Source: DASRAJ01 sp035638255 (GTDB lineage Bacteria > Bacteroidota > Bacteroidia > Chitinophagales > UBA10324). From it: a stretch of 64,000 nucleotides of DNA. The position numbers were made by a program, and so were the translations under genes. The stretch is from the NCBI GenBank assembly GCA_035638255.1, contig DASRAJ010000112.1, positions 34,773 to 98,772 of the forward strand, written 5' to 3'. Every line of letters starts with the position of its first letter. The stretch's first letter is position 1. Shown piece by piece: positions 25,823 to 33,511 of the stretch. The notes beneath the pieces are model-generated. The model made no database searches and was not told where the DNA came from. It saw only the letters and a program-made list of their open reading frames with translations.

Positions 25823-26273
25823 CTAACAAAGCTAATAATTTTTCTGCTGCTTCAGTGTTAAGATACATTTGTTGACTCCCGCCGATGCTACGTGCATTAA
25901 GCAGTTGCTGATAGTAACCTGCTAACACCGTTTTAGGTTGAAATGAAACGTATCCGTCAAATCCTTTTTCAAAAGACATTTTGCATACGAAACCAAAAGC
26001 CAATTCAGTAATACCATCGTAAACTTTCAAGCTTTTATAGTTTGCCCTTTCCAACAACGACATGTAAATAAAATCATCGTCTATTTTGAAACTAAAAAAT
26101 GCCTGAACAATTTCAGGATTCTCTTCACTGATAATTTTAAAAACACTGGCTCTGCTGAGTTCCTTGATCCAATCAAATGTGAAGTTTTTTTTCGAACGAA
26201 GAACATCTTCTCTCGATGCTTTTTCAATTGTGCATCGAACCCGTTCGCCGGTTATGAGATTGGTGATTTTCAT
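25806..26273 (-). CDS. GNAT-like hypothetical protein, possible toxin partner
   Basis: 155 residues from ATG 26273 (a longer frame adds 12 residues). The order of strands and the end KGFDGYVSFQPKTVLAGYYQQL...GGSQQMYLNTEAAEKLLALL recalls acetyltransferase-fold (GNAT-like) hypothetical proteins of Bacteroidota; the acetyl-CoA loop is not clear, so this is a weak assignment. It overlaps the small basic gene downstream, giving a two-gene unit that resembles a toxin-antitoxin arrangement. No upstream promoter box is obvious. Confidence 0.6.
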   Translation of the reverse strand: MKITNLITGERVRCTIEKASREDVLRSKKNFTFDWIKELSRASVFKIISEENPEIVQAFFSFKIDDDFIYMSLLERANYKSLKVYDGITELAFGFVCKMSFEKGFDGYVSFQPKTVLAGYYQQLLNARSIGGSQQMYLNTEAAEKLLALLDEEEN

Positions 26274-26428
26274 TTCCAAACCAATACTAAGAAAAATAGA
26301 GAATGACAATTTCAGGAAGGTGATTGGTCGTCAGGGTTGTTTGCAATTATAGTCATCTTCTTCCCGGCTGTTAAGAACAAATGATCTTTCACTTCGACAA
26401 CATTTTAACTTCCGTGTAATTTGCACCC

Positions 26429-27064
26429 ATGCATTTTTTTCCGGAAGAATTAGAGCAGTACACTGTTGCACACACAAAGCAGGCAAGCGAAGTATTACAA
26501 GAATTAGAGCGTGAAACCTACGCACGCATCTACATGCCGCAAATGGTTTCAGGTCATTTGCAGGGAAGATTTCTAAGCATGATCAGCAAGATGGTACAAC
26601 CAAAAAATATTTTGGAAATCGGAACCTTCACAGGGTACTCCGCCATTTGTTTAAGTGAAGGATTGGAGGAAGGGGGAACCCTTTTCACCATTGATGTGAA
26701 TGCCGAATTGGAAACCATGACAAGAAAATATTTGGGAAAAGCCGGTGTCAGTGACAAAATAAAATATCTCATAGGCAATGCCGTTGAAATCATTCCGCAA
26801 CTTGATGTAATTTTTGATCTTGTTTTTATTGATGCAGATAAAGAAAATTATTCACGTTACTATGATCTGGTATTCGATAAGTTGAGAAGCGGCGGAGTGA
26901 TTCTTGCTGATAATGTTTTATGGAGCGGAAAAGTGATTGAGGAAAAACAGGATGAGGAAACAAAAGCGCTTGTCGCATTCAGTGACAAAGTGCAAAATGA
27001 TAACCGTGTTGAGAATGTGATGGTGACCATTCGTGATGGAGTGATGATGATTAGGAAAAAGTGA
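26429..27064 (+). CDS. Class I SAM-dependent O-methyltransferase
   Basis: 211 residues, the length of the caffeoyl-CoA/catechol O-methyltransferase-like family (Methyltransf_3). Motifs in order: ILEIGTFTGYSAICLSEGL (SAM motif I), FTIDVNAE, LVFIDADKENYSRYYD (metal-binding Asp), and GGVILADNVLWSG. The substrate is not predictable. A short spacer with repeat words separates it from the glucosaminidase gene. Confidence 0.92.
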   Translation: MHFFPEELEQYTVAHTKQASEVLQELERETYARIYMPQMVSGHLQGRFLSMISKMVQPKNILEIGTFTGYSAICLSEGLEEGGTLFTIDVNAELETMTRKYLGKAGVSDKIKYLIGNAVEIIPQLDVIFDLVFIDADKENYSRYYDLVFDKLRSGGVILADNVLWSGKVIEEKQDEETKALVAFSDKVQNDNRVENVMVTIRDGVMMIRKK

Positions 27065-27075
27065 GAGTGAAAGAG

Positions 27076-27148
27076 GTGAATGGTGAATGGTGAATAGTGA
27101 ATGTTCAATGGTGAATGGTCAATAGTGAATGTCCTTCGACAAGCTCAG
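27076..27148. repeat. gtgaatg word repeats and cttcgacaagctcagg element
   Basis: Tandem copies of gtgaatg/gtgaatag fill 27076-27131, followed by cttcgacaagctcagg (27133-27148), an imperfect palindromic word often seen dispersed in genomes. Related gagtagtgaatgg words occur before ku. Confidence 0.7.
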
Positions 27149-27194
27149 GATGAGAAAGTGAATATTGAATATGAAAATTGAAACAATAATGTTT

Positions 27195-28400
27195 ATGAAG
27201 AGGGTTCTTTGCCTGCTGCTTACTCCTTGCTGCCTGCTAATAGCAGGTATTGCAAGCGCACAGACTTACGATGAGCAGGTGGAACAATACATCGCTCAAT
27301 ACAAAGCAATCGCTATTGAGGAAATGCAGCGTGCGCACATTCCTGCAAGCATCACTCTTGCGCAGGGGATTGTTGAATCCTCCGCGGGTCAAAGCCCTTT
27401 GGCAACAAAGGCAAACAATCATTTTGGAATCAAGTGCCATGAGGACTGGAACGGTAAAGTGTTTTACTATAATGATGATCGTAAGCACGAATGCTTTCGT
27501 AAATACAAAACTGCAGCGGAATCATTTAAAGATCACTCTGATTTTCTTACTTCCAAACAGCGCTACGCTGTGCTGTTCACTTATGATCTTTGTGATTATG
27601 CTTCATGGGCGAATGGATTGAAGGCTTGTGGCTATGCTACCAATCCCCAATATGCAAACATCCTTATCAAATGCGTAGAAACCTATGACCTGCATCAATG
27701 GGATCTGAATGATGAAGATCGCAGCAAGTGGTTTGCACAGATTAACAAAGCGGAAAGCAAGAGCGCGAACGACCGGCAAGAAACGAAGTTGAATAGAGAT
27801 GAAGTGCTTGAATCGTCAGGGGAAAAAGAACAACCACAGGATCGCATCTGTGTCTTCAACGACATTAAATGCGTGACGCTACAGAGAGGTGAGACGCTGA
27901 ATGATCTTGCTACCGTTTTTGAAATCGGGATCAACCGGTTGATGCGATACAATGACATCACTGATCAGTCACAAATACAACCGGGTGATCGCGTCTACCT
28001 GCAACCGAAGCGTCATAACGGCGATGAAAGTTTTCACACTGTGCAGATTGGAGAATCCATGTTTTCGATGTCGAGAGATCATGGCATCCAGTTGCGGGAA
28101 TTGTATGAAAAGAATCTCCTGAAAGAAGGAGATCAGCCATTACAAGGTGAAGTGATTTACATGCGTGAAAAAAGACTGGCTCCCCCGAAAATTCTGGATT
28201 CAGTGGACCAGGATCAATTGGAATTGGTGACACCTACTGTTGCTGAAAATTCTCCGGATCAGTTTCATGTTGTTTCAAAAGGCGATACGCTTTACAGTGT
28301 CGCAAAAAAGTACAACATGACCGTGGTTGAATTGAAAGAGCTAAACCATCTCTACTCCGAGAATCTTTATGTGGGAGAACGATTGCGGGTTACAAAGTAG
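27195..28400 (+). CDS. Secreted glucosaminidase with three LysM domains
   Basis: About 401 residues. A signal peptide (MKRVLCLLLTPCCLLIAG...SAQ) is followed by an N-acetylglucosaminidase domain of FlgJ/lysozyme type (ITLAQGIVESSAGQSPLATK, NNHFGIKCH, FRKYKTAAESFKDHSDFL) and three LysM modules near 230-280, 288-335 and 360-410 (VTLQRGETLNDLA, HTVQIGESMFSMS, HVVSKGDTLYSVAKKYNMT). It cuts or remodels peptidoglycan, held by LysM. ATG 27195 is chosen; two upstream ATGs are in frame but give a poor signal. The signal core is encoded by a repeat word. Confidence 0.92.
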   Translation: MKRVLCLLLTPCCLLIAGIASAQTYDEQVEQYIAQYKAIAIEEMQRAHIPASITLAQGIVESSAGQSPLATKANNHFGIKCHEDWNGKVFYYNDDRKHECFRKYKTAAESFKDHSDFLTSKQRYAVLFTYDLCDYASWANGLKACGYATNPQYANILIKCVETYDLHQWDLNDEDRSKWFAQINKAESKSANDRQETKLNRDEVLESSGEKEQPQDRICVFNDIKCVTLQRGETLNDLATVFEIGINRLMRYNDITDQSQIQPGDRVYLQPKRHNGDESFHTVQIGESMFSMSRDHGIQLRELYEKNLLKEGDQPLQGEVIYMREKRLAPPKILDSVDQDQLELVTPTVAENSPDQFHVVSKGDTLYSVAKKYNMTVVELKELNHLYSENLYVGERLRVTK

Positions 28401-28423
28401 GGGCACGGTTCACCCGTGCCCGG
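28401..28423. terminator. Hairpin directly after the glucosaminidase gene
   Basis: gggcacgg / ccgtgccc arms with a short loop directly follow the stop. There is no U-run, so it may be a dispersed repeat acting as a weak terminator. Confidence 0.4.
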
Positions 28424-28495
28424 TTTCACCTGCGCCTAATTTATCACGATTCACCCGTTCATTCAATTCACATCAATTTATACGGTATTTGAAAA

Positions 28496-28617
28496 GGGGG
28501 TGTCTCAAAAGCAATCCCCAAGATTTAGCGTCCCTTAGTCCGTGAGGATTGCTTCGTCGCATCCTCGCACTTTCCTCACCCTTCGCTCCTCGCAATGACG
28601 ACTTTTGGGACAGCCTT
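28496..28617. repeat. Dispersed repeat (cgtcattgcgaggagcgaag type)
   Basis: Read on the minus strand it begins ggctgtcccaaaagtcgtca and contains gtcattgcgaggagcgaag and gacgaagcaatcc, an element found dispersed in many bacterial genomes. Its edge abuts the stop codon of the gene at 28618. Confidence 0.75.
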
Positions 28618-29592
28618 CTACAGGTCTGCCAGAAATTTCATTGCCGTTTCCTCTAAATATTTCTTCACCGGTGTAAATTGAAATCCGGTTGCCGAAATAA
28701 TTTTCGAATTGTCAAACCGTGACCAGCGTGATGCAATTCGTGAGGTCTCTCTGGTCACTAAGGGAGATATACCGGTGAGTTTGTACTTGAGCATTTCTTC
28801 TCTCCACAAAAGTTTCATCATCCACGGCTTTATATTGATGAACGGCCTTCTCTTTTTCAATTGATCAGCGATGACGGAAAAAAAATCTTTGAATGTAAAG
28901 TGCTCAGCATTGATGATGAATCGCTCGCCGTGAATTTCACTCTCCATTAATTGAACCATGAGAGTCACCACATCGTTGATAGCCACCACTCCTGCTCCTC
29001 CATTGGTATAATAAGGCATTCCTTCCCAAACTTTCTTAAAAAATTGTGGCGGTCCTTCATTCCAGTTTCCTGCCCCGATGATTAACGATGGATTTACAAT
29101 CACGGCATTTAATCCTTCGGCAATGCCGCGCCATACTTCACGCTCACCCAGAAATTTGCTGATGGCATAATTTGAATTTCTCTTCCCGTCTTCCCATTCC
29201 GTTGTTTCATTCACCACTTCATCATTCCTGCTGCTGCCAATTGCGGCAACTGAACTTACGTGAACAAGTTTTTTGATTTTCTTTTCAAGGGCCACATTCA
29301 CCACGTTTGCTGTTCCTTCCACATTCACTTTCATGATTCGCTCATGATCCTTCGGGAGAAAAGAAACCACAGCGGCACAGTGATACACTTTTTCACAGTC
29401 GCTCATGGCCTCTTCCAAAGCCGGGATATGAAGCACATCGCCTTCGACCCACTCTATTTGTCTTGTAAATTCTTCTTCAAGAAAGCTTGTACTACCGCTT
29501 CGTTTGATGGCGCGAACTTTTTCACCGCGCTTTACTAATTCACGCAGTAACTGCATTCCGAGAAAACCTGTGCCGCCGGTGACGAGGATCAA
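28618..29592 (-). CDS. NAD(P)-dependent epimerase/dehydratase (extended SDR)
   Basis: About 324 residues. Nucleotide-binding TGGTGFLG at the N-terminus, VYHCAAVVSF, the SDR Ser in HVSSVAAIG, and the catalytic YxxxK in NYAISKF. These proteins act on sugar nucleotides or as dihydroflavonol-reductase-like enzymes; the substrate is unknown. The TTG start at 29592 (giving ILVTGGTGFLG) is favoured because a TACCTTTC box sits 19 bases upstream; ATG 29640 would place that box inside the gene. The gene is divergent from the T9SS protein at 29685. Confidence 0.85.
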   Translation of the reverse strand: MILVTGGTGFLGMQLLRELVKRGEKVRAIKRSGSTSFLEEEFTRQIEWVEGDVLHIPALEEAMSDCEKVYHCAAVVSFLPKDHERIMKVNVEGTANVVNVALEKKIKKLVHVSSVAAIGSSRNDEVVNETTEWEDGKRNSNYAISKFLGEREVWRGIAEGLNAVIVNPSLIIGAGNWNEGPPQFFKKVWEGMPYYTNGGAGVVAINDVVTLMVQLMESEIHGERFIINAEHFTFKDFFSVIADQLKKRRPFINIKPWMMKLLWREEMLKYKLTGISPLVTRETSRIASRWSRFDNSKIISATGFQFTPVKKYLEETAMKFLADL

Positions 29593-29610
29593 GTGAAAAT
29601 TATTCTGCGG

Positions 29611-29618
29611 GAAAGGTA
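29611..29618 (-). promoter_or_regulatory. Candidate -7 box of the epimerase gene
   Basis: TACCTTTC on the minus strand matches TAnnTTTG at seven of eight positions, 19 bases before the TTG start. Confidence 0.5.
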
Positions 29619-29662
29619 GAGAGTATAAAAGCAATCTCATTCATCTTGCAAATCATTTCGCC

Positions 29663-29670
29663 TATCTTTG
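29663..29670 (+). promoter_or_regulatory. -7 box of the T9SS propeller gene
   Basis: TATCTTTG is a perfect TAnnTTTG match, 15 bases before the ATG at 29685. It faces the epimerase promoter, so the two transcription starts lie about 50 bases apart. Confidence 0.65.
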
Positions 29671-29684
29671 AAAGACCCTCACCA

Positions 29685-32225
29685 ATGAAAAAAATATACA
29701 TCATCGCATTGCTGTTCTCAGCAGAAATTTCCTTCGCGCAAAATCCTTTAGTGAAGCTGTGGGATTATCGGTATGGAGGGACAAGCGGAGAATGGTTCAG
29801 CAGCTGCCAACGAACAAATGATAATGGATATATTCTCGGAGGATCTGCTAATTCCGGAATTAGTGGAGATAAAACACAACCAATTTGGGGTGGAGAATAT
29901 GATTTCTGGATTGTAAAACTTGATTCACTTGGCAACAAACAATGGGATAAGGATTATGGTGGAACAGACAGGGATGTTTTATACTCTCTTCAACAAACCA
30001 AAGACGGTGGTTATATTCTTGGAGGATTTTCGAATTCTGATATTGGAGGAAATAAAACACAAGCAACATGGGGTGGTTATGACTACTGGATTGTAAAAGT
30101 TGATTCACTTGGCACTTATCAATGGGATAAAGATTTCGGTGGAACAGATGATGAAACTCTCGATCACATTGAGCAAGCGAATGATGGAGGATATATCCTA
30201 ATCGGGTATTCAGAATCAAGTGTCGGGGGGGATAAAACTGAAGCAAGCTATGGTGTTGAAGATTTCTGGATTGTAAAAACTGATTCACTTGGCAACAAGT
30301 TATGGGATAAGGACTTTGGAGGAACATCTCATGATTGGTTCCCAACAGGTTTTCAAACAAATGACGGTGGCTATGTTGTTGCCGGAGAATCATGGTCGGG
30401 GATAAATGGAAACAAGACACAACCTAATTGGGGTTATGACGATTTCTGGATAATAAAGATCGACTCACTGGGCAACTATCAATGGGATAAAGATTTCGGA
30501 GGAACAGGATCTGAGTGGGTGGGATGTTTTTGTAAAACTTCTTATGAGGACTATGTTCTTGGAGGATCTTCCACCTCAGATATTAGTGGAGATAAATCAC
30601 AGCCTAACTGGGGCAGCGACGACTTCTGGATTATCAAAATTGATTCACTCGGAAATAAAGTTTGGGATAAGGATTTTGGTGGAACAGATCAAGATGGTCT
30701 TAATGCAATAATTCAAACTTCAGACAAAGGTTTCTTTTTAGCTGGAGACTCCCATTCTCCAATAAGCGGTGACAAAACTGAAAATAATCTTTCAACACAA
30801 GGACAAACATGGATGATAAAAATAGATTCAATTGGGAACAAAGAATGGGATAGAACACTTCAAACAAGTAACCGAGGAAATTTCATCCCAAGACCGTTGC
30901 AAAATAGTAATGGTTATTACACTGTTGCTTGTGAAACAGGTGCTGAAATTGGAGGCGACAAAACTCAGGAAGCTTGGGATAGTACTTCTGATTATTGGAT
31001 CATCAAGTTCTACGATTCCACGGGAGCATATTTGCATATGCCATCAAGTCTTTTTAGTTCAGGTACCACAAGTGGCTGCCCAAACTCTTGCTTCGATTTT
31101 ACAAACGAGTCACAGAATGCAACAACCTATCAATGGTTTTTCACAGGAGGCAATCCTGCTTCATCAACACAGCAAAATCCTTCAAACATCTGCTATGCAA
31201 ATCCCGGTGCGTATGATGTGATGCTGATTGCTTCTTCGGCTTTTGCTTCTGATACGCTTGTGCAAACAGGTTACATCACCATCTTTACTCCGCTTGCCGT
31301 TTCCATTTCACAAAACGGAAACTTTCTCTCGTGCAATCCTGCGGCAAGTTCCTATCAATGGTCGCTGAACGGATATCAAATTCCCGGAGCAACCTCACAA
31401 ACACTTTCCATCAGTCAAACAGGAAATTATTCTGTGGATGTGGTTGATTCAAATGGATGCTCTTCATCAGCAATCATCAATGTGAATTCAGTTCCCTCTC
31501 CAAACTTTTCAGCGGCTGATACTTCACTCTGCGAAAAATTCTGTATCAGCTTCATTGATCAATCCACCAACAATCCCGCATCATGGCAATGGATTTTCCC
31601 CGGAGGCAGTCCTTCTTCTTCCACTGATCAAAATCCGCTTAACATTTGCTACAACCAGCCAGGCATTTATGATGTCACACTCATTACTTCAAATGCTTTA
31701 GGGAATGATACCCTCACGCTGAACAATTACATTACTGTGTATGCAACACCTCCATCCCCAAGTATTACCCAGGTTGATTACACACTTACATCATCACCGG
31801 CATTCTCTTATCAATGGCAGCTTAACTCCTTTAATATTCCCAGTGCTACCAATCAGTCGTACACGGTTCTGCAATCAGGTTATTACACAGTGATCGTTGC
31901 TGATTCAAATGGATGTGTGAATTCAGCAGCTCAATATGTTTTGATTTCAGGAATTGCAAATCAATTGAGCGATCAAAATATTTTACTTGAGCCCAATCCT
32001 TCCAATGGAAATTTTCTTCTGCTGATAAATAGTGTTGTTGAGGGAAAATTTCAGATTCAAATCTTTAACGCCATCGGTCAAAATATTTTTTCGGAAGAAG
32101 AAACGCCGCGCAGTTCTTCTTTCTCAAAAGAAATTCATCTTTCTGCTCCGGCAGGAATTTATCTCATCACTGTTTTAGCAGGAGAAAAAATCTGGCAGAA
32201 GAAAATAGTGATTGAAAAGCAATGA
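29685..32225 (+). CDS. T9SS-exported seven-repeat propeller protein with PKD/Ig-like modules
   Basis: About 846 residues. A signal peptide ends SFAQ. Seven repeats of about 60 residues follow, each with WDKDFGGT, QTxDGGYILGG, GDKTQ and DFWIVKxDSLGN; seven blades fit a closed beta-propeller. After residue 450 come PKD and Ig-like modules nearly identical to those of the gene at 22769, and the C-terminus is a type A T9SS sorting domain (LEPNPSNGNFLL to WQKKIVIEKQ). It is likely a surface or secreted binding protein. The perfect -7 box upstream sets the start. Confidence 0.9.
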   Translation: MKKIYIIALLFSAEISFAQNPLVKLWDYRYGGTSGEWFSSCQRTNDNGYILGGSANSGISGDKTQPIWGGEYDFWIVKLDSLGNKQWDKDYGGTDRDVLYSLQQTKDGGYILGGFSNSDIGGNKTQATWGGYDYWIVKVDSLGTYQWDKDFGGTDDETLDHIEQANDGGYILIGYSESSVGGDKTEASYGVEDFWIVKTDSLGNKLWDKDFGGTSHDWFPTGFQTNDGGYVVAGESWSGINGNKTQPNWGYDDFWIIKIDSLGNYQWDKDFGGTGSEWVGCFCKTSYEDYVLGGSSTSDISGDKSQPNWGSDDFWIIKIDSLGNKVWDKDFGGTDQDGLNAIIQTSDKGFFLAGDSHSPISGDKTENNLSTQGQTWMIKIDSIGNKEWDRTLQTSNRGNFIPRPLQNSNGYYTVACETGAEIGGDKTQEAWDSTSDYWIIKFYDSTGAYLHMPSSLFSSGTTSGCPNSCFDFTNESQNATTYQWFFTGGNPASSTQQNPSNICYANPGAYDVMLIASSAFASDTLVQTGYITIFTPLAVSISQNGNFLSCNPAASSYQWSLNGYQIPGATSQTLSISQTGNYSVDVVDSNGCSSSAIINVNSVPSPNFSAADTSLCEKFCISFIDQSTNNPASWQWIFPGGSPSSSTDQNPLNICYNQPGIYDVTLITSNALGNDTLTLNNYITVYATPPSPSITQVDYTLTSSPAFSYQWQLNSFNIPSATNQSYTVLQSGYYTVIVADSNGCVNSAAQYVLISGIANQLSDQNILLEPNPSNGNFLLLINSVVEGKFQIQIFNAIGQNIFSEEETPRSSSFSKEIHLSAPAGIYLITVLAGEKIWQKKIVIEKQ

Positions 32226-32257
32226 GACTCAGTCTCACGTCTCACGTCTCACGATTT
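32224..32257. repeat. tctcacg word repeat between convergent genes
   Basis: Three direct copies of tctcacg (32233-32253) after gagactcagtctc. No terminator-like hairpin with a U-run is seen. Confidence 0.55.
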
Positions 32258-32261
32258 CCGA

Positions 32262-33377
32262 TTAAATCACCGGCATCGGATGCACAGTAGAGAGATACAC
32301 CTCCCCCCCGCATGTATCTGCCGAAGCGCCCGTTACTGACGAAAGCATATTTACTTCACCACGGTATCGCAACACGCCCATCAAGGCAGTAAGCAATGCT
32401 TCCTTGAATTTAATGTTTGCCGGATCAGGTACCACGACTGGTACCGGTGAGTGATAATTGATTCGCTCGAGCAAAAATTTATTGAATGCGCCACCACCGG
32501 AAACAAGCATCGTGTGGTTCTCATCTTTGGTGAGGAATTCGTTGGCATAAATGTTCTTCAAATCTTTCGCGATCTGCATCGAAATGTGCTCAACAGCAGA
32601 GCACAATTTATCTTCTACCTGTATTCTGTATTTCCTGAATGTGGGAAGAAAAATTTTCGTTACCCAACCGCCGCCGATTGATTTCGGATAAGGCTTCTCA
32701 TAGTACCATTGAGCATTCAGTTCATTCATCAATTCCATATTCACCTGCCCCGAACGTGCAATGCTTCCGTCCTTGTCATACTCCAGATCAATTTCCCCGG
32801 CGAGCGCATTAAGCACCATGTTCACGCCGCAAATGTCAAAGCCAATTATTTTGGTATCGAGCTTGGCGGAAATGTTTGCGATGCCACCAAGGTTCAGGCA
32901 AAATTTGAAATCGGAAAACAAAAGTTTGTCGCCAATAGGAGCCATCGGAGTTCCTTGACCATTGAGGGCAACATCGAGCGTTCTGAAATTACAGATCACT
33001 GGATAGCCGGTTTCTGCACAAAGGGCAGCGCCATCACCGATCTGGCTTGTCATCTGATTTTCCGGTTGATGAAAAACGGTTTGACCGTGTGAAGCGATGA
33101 AATCAATTTTTCCATCGAGCATATTGTCCTGGATGAATTTGCGTGTGATCTCTCCGAGGAAGTGACCATAGAAGGTGTCAGTCTTCAGATACGTAACTGC
33201 ATTTTGTAATACTAAACTTTGCAGGCGTAATCTCCATTTGGGCGGATAGGGAATACATTCCGAATTTTCGATTTCATAGCGCCATTTTCCATTGTCTTCT
33301 TCTATGCGGCAATACGCTACGTCAACGCCGTCCATAGAACTGCCGGACATCAGTCCGAGTACACGATAAATTTTCAT
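32262..33377 (-). CDS. anmK: Anhydro-N-acetylmuramic acid kinase
   Basis: 371 residues, the usual length. AnmK phosphorylates and opens 1,6-anhydro-MurNAc during cell-wall recycling, giving MurNAc-6-phosphate. The phosphate-binding start LGLMSGSSMDGVDVAYC, FIASHGQTVFH, LNLGGIANIS, GFDICGVNMVLNALA and MLVSGGGAFN are all present. No other recycling gene (murQ) is adjacent in the window. The gene is convergent with the T9SS protein gene. Confidence 0.95.
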   Translation of the reverse strand: MKIYRVLGLMSGSSMDGVDVAYCRIEEDNGKWRYEIENSECIPYPPKWRLRLQSLVLQNAVTYLKTDTFYGHFLGEITRKFIQDNMLDGKIDFIASHGQTVFHQPENQMTSQIGDGAALCAETGYPVICNFRTLDVALNGQGTPMAPIGDKLLFSDFKFCLNLGGIANISAKLDTKIIGFDICGVNMVLNALAGEIDLEYDKDGSIARSGQVNMELMNELNAQWYYEKPYPKSIGGGWVTKIFLPTFRKYRIQVEDKLCSAVEHISMQIAKDLKNIYANEFLTKDENHTMLVSGGGAFNKFLLERINYHSPVPVVVPDPANIKFKEALLTALMGVLRYRGEVNMLSSVTGASADTCGGEVYLSTVHPMPVI

Positions 33378-33511
33378 TGGGGTTTTGGGGTTTGATGATT
33401 GAATACATCTGATACAACATTGAAGTCAGAGTCCGAAATGCCTTCGGAGGGTTTAAATGTAGCAACAACTTAGTAATGATTTTACTATTTGAGTGAAAGA
33501 AATCTTTTGAG

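Noticed and set aside
29760..31000. Regular repeats at about 180-base spacing
   Set aside because: These are protein blades in a coding frame, not a CRISPR array; no unique spacers.
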